Below, one piece after another: positions 10,886 through 27,561 of a stretch of DNA of 64,000 nt (the stretch's first letter is position 1; each line of letters begins with the position of its first letter). Location: the NCBI GenBank assembly GCA_016870155.1, contig VGCE01000004.1, forward strand, positions 62,001 to 126,000, written 5' to 3'. The notes beneath the pieces are model-generated. The model was not told the DNA's origin and did not search any database. It worked only from the letters and a program-made list of their open reading frames with translations. The position numbers and the translations under genes were made by a program. Origin of the DNA: Actinomycetota bacterium. Its GTDB lineage: Bacteria; Actinomycetota; Thermoleophilia; Miltoncostaeales; Miltoncostaeaceae.

Positions 10886-11674
10886 ATGGGCTCCGTCATC
10901 CTCATTCCCGCCGACTTCTGGTCGGAGTCGTTCCCCGTTGTCGACGCCTTCCAGGAGCGCATCCGCGAGACGGGCATCGGCACCATCCAGATCACCCTCT
11001 TAGCGTTCCTCGTGACGTTCCTCATCACGCGCGCCATCACTTGGTCGATCAAGCACGGCAAGGGGCCCTTCGGTGACGTCTCGGTGGGCGGCACGCACAT
11101 CCATCACCTGGTGCCGGGCATCATCCTGCTCCTGGTCACGGGCACGGTGGGAATCGCCATCGACTGGCAGCCCGGGGGGCTGGCGGGGCTCATCGTGCCC
11201 ACGCTCTTCGGCATCGGCGCGGCGCTCACCCTCGACGAGTTCGCCCTGTGGCTCACGCTCAAGGATGTGTACTGGTCGAAGGAGGGCCGACGATCGGTGG
11301 ATGCCGTGATCGTGCTGCTCACGGTGCTGGCGCTGGCCGCGCTGGGGCTGCCCTTCTGGGTGGACATCTGGAACAACGCCGACGTCACCGGGAACTGGAT
11401 CGTCGCCACGTGGCACTTCCTGGCCCTCGTCTTCTGCGTGACCACCTTCCTCAAGGGGAAGTGGACCTTCGCGTTCGTGGGCTTCCTGTTCTGGCCGCTC
11501 GCGTTCATCGGCGCCGTGCGCCTGGCGCGCCCCAGCTCGTGGTGGGCGCGCAAGCTCTACGGCGTGCGCCGCATGACCCGCTCGCAGGCGCGCTACCCGG
11601 GCGACCGCCAGGTTCCCACGTGGTTCTGGCAGCGCGACCACCACAAGAAGCGGGAGGCGGCCGCCGGGACGTGA
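10886..11674 (+). CDS. Multi-pass membrane protein of unknown function
   Basis: The 262 residues hold five or six predicted membrane helices. Notable conserved-looking features are G-G-T-H-I-H-H-L-V-P-G-I at the start of helix two, the acidic L-D-E-F-A-L-W-L in a mid-protein helix and a D-V-Y-W after it, plus a basic cytoplasmic C-tail (D-H-H-K-K-R-E). The His cluster and the buried acidic motif could bind a metal or take part in catalysis, but I recognise no characterised family. It is convergent with rpoC (29-base gap) and transcribed on its own. Confidence 0.75.
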   Translation: MGSVILIPADFWSESFPVVDAFQERIRETGIGTIQITLLAFLVTFLITRAITWSIKHGKGPFGDVSVGGTHIHHLVPGIILLLVTGTVGIAIDWQPGGLAGLIVPTLFGIGAALTLDEFALWLTLKDVYWSKEGRRSVDAVIVLLTVLALAALGLPFWVDIWNNADVTGNWIVATWHFLALVFCVTTFLKGKWTFAFVGFLFWPLAFIGAVRLARPSSWWARKLYGVRRMTRSQARYPGDRQVPTWFWQRDHHKKREAAAGT

Positions 11675-11702
11675 TCCCGGGCGGCGCACCCCTCACCCGC
11701 GA

Positions 11703-20026
<8,324 letters not shown>

Positions 20027-20035
20027 GTCGCAGAG

Positions 20036-20041
20036 CCTCCT
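20036..20041 (-). promoter_or_regulatory. Shine-Dalgarno AGGAGG fixing the rpoB TTG start
   Basis: A perfect AGGAGG on the minus strand, nine bases before TTG 20026. It rejects the longer reading from the upstream ATG. Confidence 0.75.
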
Positions 20042-20199
20042 GGCGTGAGCTCGGTGATGTACGGGCATGCGGCAGCGGGCGCCGTAGGCGCGAAGACGCG
20101 GAATATGTGAGCGGGCAGCGGGTCGGGCACGTCGTACGCGACCGCCGTGGGACGCCGCGCCGGGCATTGGGCGCAATGGGCGTTCACGGCGGAACGATC

Positions 20200-20205
20200 A
20201 TCATA
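20200..20205 (-). promoter_or_regulatory. Putative rpoB promoter -10 (TATGAT)
   Basis: The sequence GTGTATGATGATC contains TATGAT; the same TGTATGAT string precedes rplK. Transcription from here would give an rpoB leader of about 170 bases, running antisense to the start of the neighbouring plus-strand gene's upstream region. Confidence 0.5.
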
Positions 20206-20256
20206 CACCTTCCCCGTACCCGCGCCCGGGTTACGGCGCGCCCCCGCAACGGTCGC

Positions 20257-20262
20257 CATACT
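20257..20262 (+). promoter_or_regulatory. -10-like CATACT before GTG 20269
   Basis: CATACT lies six bases before the chosen GTG and keeps the essential A and final T of the -10 consensus. It is weaker than the TANNNT boxes elsewhere in the window. Confidence 0.35.
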
Positions 20263-20268
20263 CAAGGC

Positions 20269-20772
20269 GTGGCCAGTGACGCCTCAGGTCCCGTGGACGG
20301 CGACCGCACGGCGGCCATCGCCGAGCACCTCGTGCCGCTGCTCGACTCCACCCATCAGGTGTGGTCGACGGCGCAGGAGCGACGCCGCCTGCGGGCCTTC
20401 GGGTTCCGCCCGGCCATGGAATCGGGGGTTCTCAAGCGCGAATGGCGTCGAACCCAGGTGCGCGTGGGCCCCGACGCCCTCCGCGTCGTGGCGAACGACG
20501 GTTCAGGCGAATTGGCCTGGGATCCCCAGGCGGGCCTCACGCTCGACGGTGGGCTCTTCAGGGCGACGCCCGCCGGAATCGCGCTGGCAGACTCGATCAA
20601 CGGGCTGATCCACGGCTATGAGCGGTGGGTGGAGGCCCGTGAGGGACGCGAGGAGCGCCTGCGCCGCGGGCACTGGAGCGCGGCGAATCGCAGGCAGGTG
20701 AATGCCCTGGCCGAGACCCGGCGCCTTCAGCGCCTGCTCACGGTTGGGACCACGCGGGCCCGTCGGTCCTGA
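20269..20772 (+). CDS. Hypothetical protein
   Basis: About 167 residues from GTG 20269. Charged and soluble, with no signal peptide or membrane segment. It has an Arg-rich middle (A-Q-E-R-R-R-L-R-A-F-G-F-R-P), a short beta-like segment (R-V-V-A-N-D-G-S-G-E-L-A-W-D) and a helical basic C-terminus. The frame is open back to 20107, but the upstream part overlaps the rpoB promoter region and is unlikely to be translated. It is divergent from rpoB. Not recognised; codon usage with strong third-position GC supports a real gene. Confidence 0.55.
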   Translation: MASDASGPVDGDRTAAIAEHLVPLLDSTHQVWSTAQERRRLRAFGFRPAMESGVLKREWRRTQVRVGPDALRVVANDGSGELAWDPQAGLTLDGGLFRATPAGIALADSINGLIHGYERWVEAREGREERLRRGHWSAANRRQVNALAETRRLQRLLTVGTTRARRS

Positions 20773-20786
20773 CCGGACCGACGGGC
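20758..20786. terminator. Perfect 12-bp hairpin between convergent genes
   Basis: GCCCGTCGGTCC (20758-20769) and GGACCGACGGGC (20775-20786) are exact inverse complements with a five-base loop. The hairpin covers the plus-strand stop codon and lies before the minus-strand stop at 20801, so it probably terminates both genes. Confidence 0.7.
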
Positions 20787-20800
20787 GCAGACGTCGATCC

Positions 20801-21034
20801 TCAGGCCATGCCGTCCGGCTGGCTGCCCGGGTCGCCGGTGCGGCCTATCACCTTACCGCCGGCGATGTGGCTCAGGTCCTCGAGCCAGCCGGTGAGGCGG
20901 GCGTAGTCCTTGTCATCTTCCGGCAGGGTCGCGCGGGCGGCCTCGACCTCGGCAATGGCCTCGTCGACGTTCGACTTGTTGGCGAGGGACACCTTGTCCC
21001 TCAGATTGCTCTTCACTTCGCGGTCAAGCGGCAT
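20801..21034 (-). CDS. Small hypothetical protein
   Basis: About 77 residues starting M-P-L-D-R-E-V-K-S-N-L-R-D-K. Highly charged and probably helical, with a pattern of E/A/R heptads (A-I-A-E-V-E-A-A-R-A-T-L-P-E-D-D-K) and a flexible G/D-rich C-terminus; no membrane segment. The second ATG (21034) was chosen because GAGGT lies at good spacing before it; ATG 21046 is the alternative. It stands between the subtilase pair and rpoB on the same strand. Function unknown. Confidence 0.6.
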   Translation of the reverse strand: MPLDREVKSNLRDKVSLANKSNVDEAIAEVEAARATLPEDDKDYARLTGWLEDLSHIAGGKVIGRTGDPGSQPDGMA

Positions 21035-21132
21035 GACGTACCTCATTGGCGTGAGTAGGATTCAAGGGCGCTGGACCGCGCCGTTGATGGAATGATGCGA
21101 AATCGGCTCGCGGCGCGCCCGGTGAACGGTCC

Positions 21133-23307
21133 TCAGTCGCCGAGGCGCACGGTGCGCGTGGTGGTGCGCGTGTGGCCCACGGCATCGGACGCGGTGATCG
21201 TGGCCGTGTAGCGACCCGCGGCGAGCGGGCCCAGCGACACCGCCCTACGGGCCGTTCCGCTGAAGCGCGCGATGCGGCGCAGCTCGCGGCCATCGGGGGC
21301 CACGAGTGTGATCCTCAGCACCGATGCGCTGACGTCGTCGGCCACGAACACGGCGCGTGCCGGGCGCGGGCGGGACGTGGCTTGTTGCCTGGCCTCCTGC
21401 AGTCCGGCGCGCTCGAGGCGAAACGACCGCAACTGCGGGGCACGGGTGTCCACGAGCACGGGGAACTGGCGTACGGCGGTGTTGCCCGGCCAGTCGCCCG
21501 CCTTGATCTCGACGAGGCGGCGGCCATCGGGAAGCCACCGGCGCCCGAGCCCGGCGGACGGGGAGGTCTCCCCCGGACGGCGCACCACCGTGCGGCCGTC
21601 CACCAGCACCGACCACCCGGTCAGTCGCGAGGCATCCTCCACCGACCCCGTCACGCGCAGCGGCAAGGTCTTGATCACGCGGGGGATGCGCGGCGCCACG
21701 GAGATCTCGGGCGGGTCGGCATCCACGCGCACGCGGCCGGCGCCGTACCGGTCGTCCGGGCCCGGCGTGCCCAGGTCGAGCGCCTGCGTGGCCAGGACGT
21801 CGCCGAGGCCGGGCAGGTCGAGTGGCGCGCCCGCGCGCTTGCGCGCGGCGATGATGAGCGCGATCGCCCCCGCGGCGTTGGGTGCGGCATTCGACGTGCC
21901 GCCCACCGACCGCGGGCCCGACGCCGTGAGCACGCGGGTGTTGGTGGGCGCCGTGAGGTCGGGCTTCATGCGCCCGTCGTCCGTGGGCCCTTGCGAGGAG
22001 TAGGCCTTCAGCCCGTTGTTGGTCCAGTCCACGGCGCCCACGGTGATCGACCCGTCGGCGTCACCGGGCGTCGGCACGCTGCCGGGACCGGGGTTGCCCA
22101 GGGCGTCCATGGCGATCTCGCGCGAGAACAGCGTGATGCGCCCGGACGGCGCCGGACCCGCCGCGCGCATCACGCGCAGGCGGAACTCGCCCCCGTCGCC
22201 CGACGGGTGGCCCGTGAACCGCTCGGTGGGCGCGGCCCCCGCCACCTGCGAGTCGCGAGATGCGGTGACCTCGGCCCAGCCCCCGGCCGCGGTGCGCTCC
22301 TCGAGCACCAGGTCGAGGTCGGTGGTCTCGGCGCCGTCGGGCTGTTCCCAGGTGAGGGCGAGGGTGATGGGCTTGCCGGGATCCACCTCGAACGTCCAGC
22401 CGGGCGTGGTGGGCCAGTCGAGCGCGTCGTCGTCATCGCCGTCGGCCCACTGGCCCTCCCAGTGGCGCTCGGCGTAGTTGCCGGCCGAGTTCACCCAGGC
22501 GATCCCCGCGGCGGCAGCGCGGTCCACCGCCTGGGCGGCGGCGCCGCTGCCATCGAAGGGCCCCTCGATGAAGCTGTTGCTGTGCACCACCACGTCGGGA
22601 CGTCGCCGGATGAGCCAGCCGACCGCCGCCTGGAAGTCCTGCTCGGTGTGGTAGTTGACGAACACGTACTGGGCGGCGGGCGCGTAGTCGTACACGGTCT
22701 GTGCCACCAGCTCGCCGTGGTTGGTGGGGTTGCCATAGGCGTTGCGACCCGCGAGGCCCCACGCGGCGTCGAACGACCGGGTCTCGAGTCGTGCGGCGGG
22801 CGGCAGCTCGCGCCGGGCCTGCAGGCCCGGGATGCGCGTGCCCCCGAAGCCCAGGTCGAGCACGGCGATGGTGACGCCCGCGCCGTCACCGGCCAGCGAC
22901 TGCAGGGCGTCGGCGCCCACCCTCTCGAAGCCCTCCGACCGCACCGCGCCGCTCGCGGACACCGCGGCCCCGGGCTCATCGGCGTCGGTCTCGCCCATGC
23001 CACCGGCAGCGGCGCGCACGGCGGCCACGCCGGGAATCGCGCGAAGGCCATCGAGGCGACCCGGCGAGGCGGTCACCTGCAGCAGCGTGCCATCGCGGCG
23101 CACCACGCGCAGCGCCGACGCCCCGAGGGCTGATGCCACCGATTCGGCCCGCCCCGGCGAGGCCGTGACGGTGATCGGCACCGGCGAGGCGGTGCCCGGA
23201 GGCGCGGCCGATGCCGCCGCCCCACCCGATGCGCCGGCAGCAGGAGTGCCGGCGGCGAAGCCGGCCGCCAGCGTGGCGAGCCCGACTGCGATGAGCGCGC
23301 GCGTCAT
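21133..23307 (-). CDS. Secreted subtilisin-like serine protease (S8), long form
   Basis: 724 residues with an N-terminal signal peptide (A-V-G-L-A-T-L-A-A-G-F-A-A-G) and a pro-region. The S8 triad is visible: Asp in A-V-L-D-L-G-F-G-G, His in T-N-H-G-E-L-V-A, Ser in G-G-T-S-N-A-A-P-N-A-A-G; the oxyanion Asn fits V-N-S-A-G-N. An inserted beta domain lies between His and Ser, and the C-terminal 200 residues look like Ig-like or bacterial domains (T-L-P-L-R-V-T-G-S-V). ATGA overlap with the upstream paralogue indicates coupled expression. Probably extracellular; substrate unknown. Confidence 0.85.
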   Translation of the reverse strand: MTRALIAVGLATLAAGFAAGTPAAGASGGAAASAAPPGTASPVPITVTASPGRAESVASALGASALRVVRRDGTLLQVTASPGRLDGLRAIPGVAAVRAAAGGMGETDADEPGAAVSASGAVRSEGFERVGADALQSLAGDGAGVTIAVLDLGFGGTRIPGLQARRELPPAARLETRSFDAAWGLAGRNAYGNPTNHGELVAQTVYDYAPAAQYVFVNYHTEQDFQAAVGWLIRRRPDVVVHSNSFIEGPFDGSGAAAQAVDRAAAAGIAWVNSAGNYAERHWEGQWADGDDDDALDWPTTPGWTFEVDPGKPITLALTWEQPDGAETTDLDLVLEERTAAGGWAEVTASRDSQVAGAAPTERFTGHPSGDGGEFRLRVMRAAGPAPSGRITLFSREIAMDALGNPGPGSVPTPGDADGSITVGAVDWTNNGLKAYSSQGPTDDGRMKPDLTAPTNTRVLTASGPRSVGGTSNAAPNAAGAIALIIAARKRAGAPLDLPGLGDVLATQALDLGTPGPDDRYGAGRVRVDADPPEISVAPRIPRVIKTLPLRVTGSVEDASRLTGWSVLVDGRTVVRRPGETSPSAGLGRRWLPDGRRLVEIKAGDWPGNTAVRQFPVLVDTRAPQLRSFRLERAGLQEARQQATSRPRPARAVFVADDVSASVLRITLVAPDGRELRRIARFSGTARRAVSLGPLAAGRYTATITASDAVGHTRTTTRTVRLGD

Positions 23308-24785
23308 CGCGCCGGTGCCTTCGCGCGCTTCGGATCCTTGCGCACCACCACGCGCCGGAGCACCGACTCGTTGCCCGCCAGGTCGCGGGCGGTCACCTCC
23401 ACGCGGTTGCGGCCCTTGCGAAGCGTCACCTCATGTCGCATCTGCGGCCCCGGCACGGTGCGGATGGCCCGGCCATTGACGGCGAGTGACACCGACTGCA
23501 TGGTGCCGAGGTCGAAGGCGCGGATGCGCACGGTGGACCGCAGGCCCGCGGTTGCCGTGACCCGCACCACCGGCGCGACCACGTCGAAACGGGCCATGCC
23601 GGCTCCGGTGCCGGCATCGGGGCCCGGCATGCCCAGGTCGCGCGCCCGCGCGGTGATGTCGGCCCGAAGCGACGCGACGTCGTTCGGCTGGCCGAGCGAC
23701 GCGCGCTCGTCGCGCACGAGCGCGGCGACGCCGGCGACGTGGGCCGTCGCGGCCGACGTACCGGCCGTGCCGGGGAAGAGCACGTTGGCGGTGACGTAGG
23801 TGGGTCCCACCAGGTCGGGCTTGGCACGCCCGTCCTGGGTGGGTCCGCGCGAGGAGTACCTGGCCGGGTCGCTGCCCTGCCACGGCACGGCCCCCACCGA
23901 GAGCGCGCCCGCGGCGTCACCCGGCGTGGCCACGCTGCCATCGGCCACGGCGAGCGCGCCGAACCCCACCGTGCGCGAGAACACGTCCACCGGCGACTCC
24001 GGGCCTGCCGTGCGGGTGACCACCAGCCGCCACGCGCCCCCGTCCACCGCCACGGGCTTGGTGCGACGGGTGTCATCGCTCACGGCCACCTCGGCCCACG
24101 ATCCATCGGCCTGCTGGCGCTGCACCGAGAGCACGGCGGTGAGCGCCGCGTCGTTCCACCCGAGGCCGAATGCGATGGTCTCGCCGGGTTGCGGGGCGAT
24201 GGGCAGCTCGGTACCGGCGGGCGACGGCACGCCGCGCCAGTGGCGCTCGGCGAAGTTGCCGCCCGAGTTGACCCACAGCACGCCGCGCGCGGCCGCCGCG
24301 TCGACGGCGCGGGCGAGCGGGCCGGTGCCATCGAACGGACCGCCCAGGAGCGAGTTGGAATGGCTGACCACGGGTATGCCGTTCGCCACGATCCACTCGG
24401 TGGCCTGCAGGAAGCCATCGATGCCCGCATAGTTCACCAGCACCAGGCGGGCACGCGGGGCGACGTCGCGGACGATCTCGGCCATGCGGGTGCCGTGCTG
24501 CGTGAGGGCGCCCAGGTTGTCGCGCCCATCGAGCCCGTTGACCGGGTCGAACGACTTGACCTCCAGCTGGTCGCGGGGAGGCAGCTCACCCGCCGCGATG
24601 GAGTCGTCGAGGCCCCCGAAGCCCATGTCGAGCACGCCCACCCGGGTGCCCGCGCCGTCGATGCCGCGTGCCCAGGCGGCGTCCGCCCCCATGCGGAAGG
24701 TGCCTTGCGACACCACACCGAGGGCGGGCACGGACGCGGCCACTGCGAGGGCGGCGCCGGACAGACCGATGAGCAGGCGCTTCAT
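23304..24785 (-). CDS. Secreted subtilisin-like serine protease (S8), short form
   Basis: 493 residues with signal peptide (L-L-I-G-L-S-G-A-A-L-A-V-A-A-S-V-P-A-L-G). Triad: Asp in G-V-L-D-M-G-F-G-G, His in L-T-Q-H-G-T-R-M-A, Ser in A-G-T-S-A-A-T-A-H-V-A-G; Asn in V-N-S-G-G-N. It shares with the downstream paralogue the F-G-G motif, the S-H-S-N-S / H-S-N-S-F region and the N-F-A-E-R-H-W / N-Y-A-E-R-H-W segment, so the pair arose by duplication. This copy lacks the long pro-region and ends in one Ig-like domain. The gene starts just after the rplL terminator. Confidence 0.85.
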   Translation of the reverse strand: MKRLLIGLSGAALAVAASVPALGVVSQGTFRMGADAAWARGIDGAGTRVGVLDMGFGGLDDSIAAGELPPRDQLEVKSFDPVNGLDGRDNLGALTQHGTRMAEIVRDVAPRARLVLVNYAGIDGFLQATEWIVANGIPVVSHSNSLLGGPFDGTGPLARAVDAAAARGVLWVNSGGNFAERHWRGVPSPAGTELPIAPQPGETIAFGLGWNDAALTAVLSVQRQQADGSWAEVAVSDDTRRTKPVAVDGGAWRLVVTRTAGPESPVDVFSRTVGFGALAVADGSVATPGDAAGALSVGAVPWQGSDPARYSSRGPTQDGRAKPDLVGPTYVTANVLFPGTAGTSAATAHVAGVAALVRDERASLGQPNDVASLRADITARARDLGMPGPDAGTGAGMARFDVVAPVVRVTATAGLRSTVRIRAFDLGTMQSVSLAVNGRAIRTVPGPQMRHEVTLRKGRNRVEVTARDLAGNESVLRRVVVRKDPKRAKAPAR

Positions 24786-24805
24786 TCCAAGACCAGCAAA
24801 GCAAA

Positions 24806-24836
24806 CGGCCCGGGTGGCACAGAGGCACCCGGGCCG
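24806..24836 (-). terminator. Intrinsic terminator of the rplJ-rplL block
   Basis: On the minus strand CGGCCCGGGTG pairs with CACCCGGGCCG (11 bp, nine-base loop) and is followed by TTTGCTTTGC. It is the most canonical terminator in the window and separates rplL from the subtilase pair. Confidence 0.8.
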
Positions 24837-24937
24837 CTCAGGACATCGCCGGACGGCCGGGAGATGCCGGTCATTCGGCGGGGGCAGTCACTCCGACGCG
24901 ACTGCCCCGGGAGATGCCGCGCGCAACGGGGTTGGTC

Positions 24938-25333
24938 CTACGAGAGAGAGACGCTGCCGCCGGCCTCCTCGAGCTGCGACTTGATCTGCTCGGCCTCGTC
25001 CTTCGGCACACCCTCCTTGACGGTGCCCGGGGCGCCGTCCACCAGGTCCTTGGCCTCCTTGAGGCCGAGGCCCGTCACCGCGCGCACGACCTTGATCACC
25101 TGGATCTTCTTGTCGCCCGCGGCGTCCAGCGTGACGGTGAAGGAGTCCTGGTCGGCGTCCCCGCCGCCGTCGGCACCCCCGCCGCCGCCGGCAGCCGGAG
25201 CCGCCGCCACGGCGACCGGCGCCGCGGCGGCGCTCACGCCGAAGGTCTCCTCGAGCGCCTTGATGCGCTCGCTCAGCTCGAGCACCGAAATGGCCTTGAG
25301 CTCGTCGATCCACTCCTCGGTGGTCATCGCCAT
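24938..25333 (-). CDS. rplL: 50S ribosomal protein L7/L12
   Basis: Stalk protein that recruits translation GTPases. 131 residues: an N-terminal dimerisation helix pair ([14 protein letters not shown]), an Ala/Gly-rich hinge, and the C-terminal domain ([10 protein letters not shown], then [12 protein letters not shown]). ATG start with AGGAGG eight bases upstream, located inside the end of rplJ; only two bases separate the genes, so translation is coupled. Confidence 0.97.
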   Translation of the reverse strand: MAMTTEEWIDELKAISVLELSERIKALEETFGVSAAAAPVAVAAAPAAGGGGGADGGGDADQDSFTVTLDAAGDKKIQVIKVVRAVTGLGLKEAKDLVDGAPGTVKEGVPKDEAEQIKSQLEEAGGSVSLS

Positions 25334-25335
25334 GG

Positions 25336-26130
25336 TCAGTCTCCTCCTGTGGTCTCGTCGGCAGCCGGCTCGGCGTCCGCGTTGTCGTCGGCTGCCGGCT
25401 CCTGCGCGGCCTCCGGGGTGTCATCGGCCGCCGCTTCCGGCTCGGCCTCGGTGGTGTCCTCCATGCTGGCCTCGGGCGCGGCATCCGCCTCTGCGGCGGG
25501 TGCCTCCTCGGCCGGGGCATCCCCTGCAGGCTCTGCCTCGGCGGGTGCCTCCGCGGCAGCGGCATCCTCGGCGGGTGCTTCCGCGGCGGGTGCCTCCTCG
25601 GCCGGGGCCTCGGCGGCGCGCTGCGCGTGGTACTGGCCCAGCGCCACGGCGAGGCCCGACAGCAGGCTGTTGAGCGCGTTGACGGTGCCCTGCAGCGGGC
25701 TGGCCACGCCGCCCACCAGGCGGGCGAGCAGCTCGTCACGCGGCGGCAGCGCGGCGAGCTTCTTGAGCTCGTCGGCCGACACCGGGGCGCCGTCGAGAAT
25801 TCCGCCCTTCATGCTCAGGCGGTCCTCGGATGCCTTGGCGAAGGTGTTGAGCGCCTTCGCGATGGCGGCCGGGTCACCGGCGGCCCACACCAGTGCGGTC
25901 TGGCCCTCGAGGTACTCGAGCAGGGCGTCCTTGCCCGTCTCGTCGCACGCGCGACGGGCGAGGGTGTTCTTCACAACCTGGAACTGGGCGTCGGCCTCGC
26001 GGAGCTTCCCGCGCAGGTCCTCGACCTCCCGGACGCTCAGGCCGTGGAACGCCGTCGCGATGACGGTGTCGATGGTGGTGAGGCGCTCCGCGATCACCGC
26101 GATGGCCTCTGCCTTCTGCTCCCTGTTCAG
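25336..26130 (-). CDS. rplJ: 50S ribosomal protein L10 with long acidic tail
   Basis: Base of the L7/L12 stalk. The body carries the typical [14 protein letters not shown] and [10 protein letters not shown] segments and the L12-binding C-terminal helix ([12 protein letters not shown]). The best start is CTG at 26130: it gives the family N-terminus [11 protein letters not shown], and GGAGGTGA lies at ideal spacing; GTG 26097 would cut the protein. After about residue 171 an extra 93-residue tail follows, made almost wholly of A, E, P and D with no Lys or Arg; L10 normally ends near 175. The tail contains an exact 26-bp direct DNA repeat (25493-25518 and 25583-25608). Confidence 0.93.
   Translation of the reverse strand: MNREQKAEAIAVIAERLTTIDTVIATAFHGLSVREVEDLRGKLREADAQFQVVKNTLARRACDETGKDALLEYLEGQTALVWAAGDPAAIAKALNTFAKASEDRLSMKGGILDGAPVSADELKKLAALPPRDELLARLVGGVASPLQGTVNALNSLLSGLAVALGQYHAQRAAEAPAEEAPAAEAPAEDAAAAEAPAEAEPAGDAPAEEAPAAEADAAPEASMEDTTEAEPEAAADDTPEAAQEPAADDNADAEPAADETTGGD
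25493..25608. repeat. 26-bp direct repeat inside the L10 acidic tail
   Basis: Positions 25493-25518 and 25583-25608 are identical over 26 bases with a 90-base period, in frame (30 codons apart). Shorter imperfect copies of GGCGGGTGCCTCC lie between. This points to growth of the tail by in-frame repeat expansion. Confidence 0.8.
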
Positions 26131-26230
26131 TTCCTCACCTCCTCCTCTGCTGGCCGCGCGGGGGCGGGCCGTGAGGAGGCGTCGCGGGGCACGAGGCCCC
26201 GCATGCTCCCTGTGGCTCCGTCCTCACGCG
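26131..26230 (-). promoter_or_regulatory. Probable L10 leader and ribosome-binding site
   Basis: The roughly 100 bases before rplJ contain the SD GGAGGTGA (26135-26142) and a hairpin (GCGGGGC 26184-26190 with GCCCCGC 26196-26202) flanked by unpaired purines. The position matches L10 leaders, which bind L10-L12 and repress translation of the operon. I see the hairpin; I did not verify a kink-turn match to the known leader model. Confidence 0.45.
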
Positions 26231-26254
26231 GGTCGGGGTGTCCCCCTGGTTCAA

Positions 26255-26271
26255 GGCGCGCCAGGCGCGCC
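26255..26271 (-). terminator. Hairpin downstream of rplA
   Basis: Two copies of GGCGCGCC separated by one base form a seven-pair stem with a three-base loop, 42 bases after the rplA stop, followed on the minus strand by TTGAACC. It probably gives partial termination between rplK-rplA and rplJ-rplL. Confidence 0.5.
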
Positions 26272-26312
26272 CCCGTGATCTTCGGTCGGGATGCCGTGTC
26301 AGCGACGCGCCG

Positions 26313-27029
26313 CTAGGCGGTGGCCTCCTCGAGCAGGTTCTGGGTGTACTGCGGGTCGATGTCGATGCCGGGCCCCATGGTCTGGGCCACGCTGATCGAC
26401 TTGATGTACCTGCCCTTGGTCGATGCCGGCTTGGCGCGCATGATCTCGTCCAGGATGGCCGCGTAGTTCTCGGTGAGCTGCTCGGCGGTGAACGACCTCT
26501 TGCCGAGCCCGATGTGCACGATGCCGGCGCGGTCGGTGCGGTACTCCACCTTGCCGCCGATGACGTCGGACACGGCCTTGCCCACGTCGAACGTGACGGT
26601 GCCGGTCTTGGGGTTGGGCATCTTGCCCGAGGGGCCGAGCACGCGGCCGAGCCGGCCGACGGCGCCCATCATGTCGGGCGTGGCGATGGCCACGTCGAAG
26701 TCGCTGAAGCCCTCCTCGACCTTCTTGACGAGGTCCTCGCCGCCCACGAACTGCGCGCCGGCCTCCTCGGCCTCGCGCGCCTTCTCGCCCTCGGCGAACA
26801 CCGCGACGGTGACCGCGCGGCCCGTGCCGTGCGGCAGAGCGATGGTGCCGCGCAGTTGCTCCTCGGCGTGACGGACGTTGACCCCGAGGCGGAAATGGGC
26901 CTCGACGGTGGTGTCGAACCGCGCGACCTCCTGGCTGACGAGCAGGCGGAAAGCCTCGAGGGGGTGGTAGTTGCCCTCGGGGTTGATCTGCGCCTTGGCG
27001 TCGTCGTAGCGCTTGCCGTGCTTGGCCAT
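26313..27029 (-). CDS. rplA: 50S ribosomal protein L1
   Basis: Mobile L1-stalk protein involved in E-site tRNA release and, in many bacteria, translational repressor of rplK-rplA. 238 residues, full length; [10 protein letters not shown]-terminus and [17 protein letters not shown] in the centre. Two bases after the rplK stop, so coupled to it. Confidence 0.97.
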   Translation of the reverse strand: MAKHGKRYDDAKAQINPEGNYHPLEAFRLLVSQEVARFDTTVEAHFRLGVNVRHAEEQLRGTIALPHGTGRAVTVAVFAEGEKAREAEEAGAQFVGGEDLVKKVEEGFSDFDVAIATPDMMGAVGRLGRVLGPSGKMPNPKTGTVTFDVGKAVSDVIGGKVEYRTDRAGIVHIGLGKRSFTAEQLTENYAAILDEIMRAKPASTKGRYIKSISVAQTMGPGIDIDPQYTQNLLEEATA

Positions 27030-27031
27030 CC

Positions 27032-27457
27032 CTAGCCCTCCACCGTGACGCCCATCGAGCGGGCGGTGCCCGCGATCATGGTGATGGCGGCGTCGATGTC
27101 GTTCGCGTTGAGGTCCTGCATCTTCGTCTCGGCGATCTGCTGCAGCTGGGCGCGGGTGATGGTGCCCACCTTGGTGCGGTGCGACTCCGGCGAGCCCTTG
27201 GGAAGCTTGATGGCCTCCTTGATCAGCACGGCCGCCGGGGGGGTCTTGGTGATGAACGAGAACGAGCGGTCCTCATATACCGAGATCTCCACCGGCGTGA
27301 TGACCCCGCCGAGGCTCTGCGTCTCGGCGTTGAACGCCTTGCAGAAGTCCATGATGTTGATACTCGCGGCACCCAGGGCGGGACCCACCGGCGGAGCCGG
27401 CGAGGCGCCCCCCGCGGGGATGTGCAGCTTGATGACCTGCAGTACCGTCTTCGCCAT
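27032..27457 (-). CDS. rplK: 50S ribosomal protein L11
   Basis: GTPase-centre protein that also senses uncharged tRNA in the stringent response. 141 residues; [17 protein letters not shown] and the C-terminal [14 protein letters not shown] start. It has its own likely promoter (TATGAT at 27502-27507), so rplK-rplA can be expressed apart from nusG. Confidence 0.97.
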   Translation of the reverse strand: MAKTVLQVIKLHIPAGGASPAPPVGPALGAASINIMDFCKAFNAETQSLGGVITPVEISVYEDRSFSFITKTPPAAVLIKEAIKLPKGSPESHRTKVGTITRAQLQQIAETKMQDLNANDIDAAITMIAGTARSMGVTVEG

Positions 27458-27501
27458 GGTGGCGTGACCTTCCGGACTGGGACCGTCTCGAGCGGCCCGG
27501 G

Positions 27502-27507
27502 ATCATA
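27502..27507 (-). promoter_or_regulatory. Putative rplK promoter -10 (TATGAT)
   Basis: TATGAT in the context TGTATGATCCC, about 45 bases before the rplK start. The same TGTATGAT string precedes rpoB, suggesting a shared class of strong housekeeping promoter. Confidence 0.5.
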
Positions 27508-27561
27508 CATCCGCGCGCGCGAATGGCCAGCGACATGCGCAGGCCCGCCGCATGCACGTTC

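Noticed and set aside
20027-20176. Fifty-codon N-terminal extension of RpoB
   Set aside because: The AGGAGG site fixes TTG 20026, and the extension has no similarity to beta subunits.
25336-25620. Acidic L10 tail as a separate gene or a frameshift
   Set aside because: The frame is continuous, repeats are multiples of three bases, and the stop is coupled to rplL as expected.
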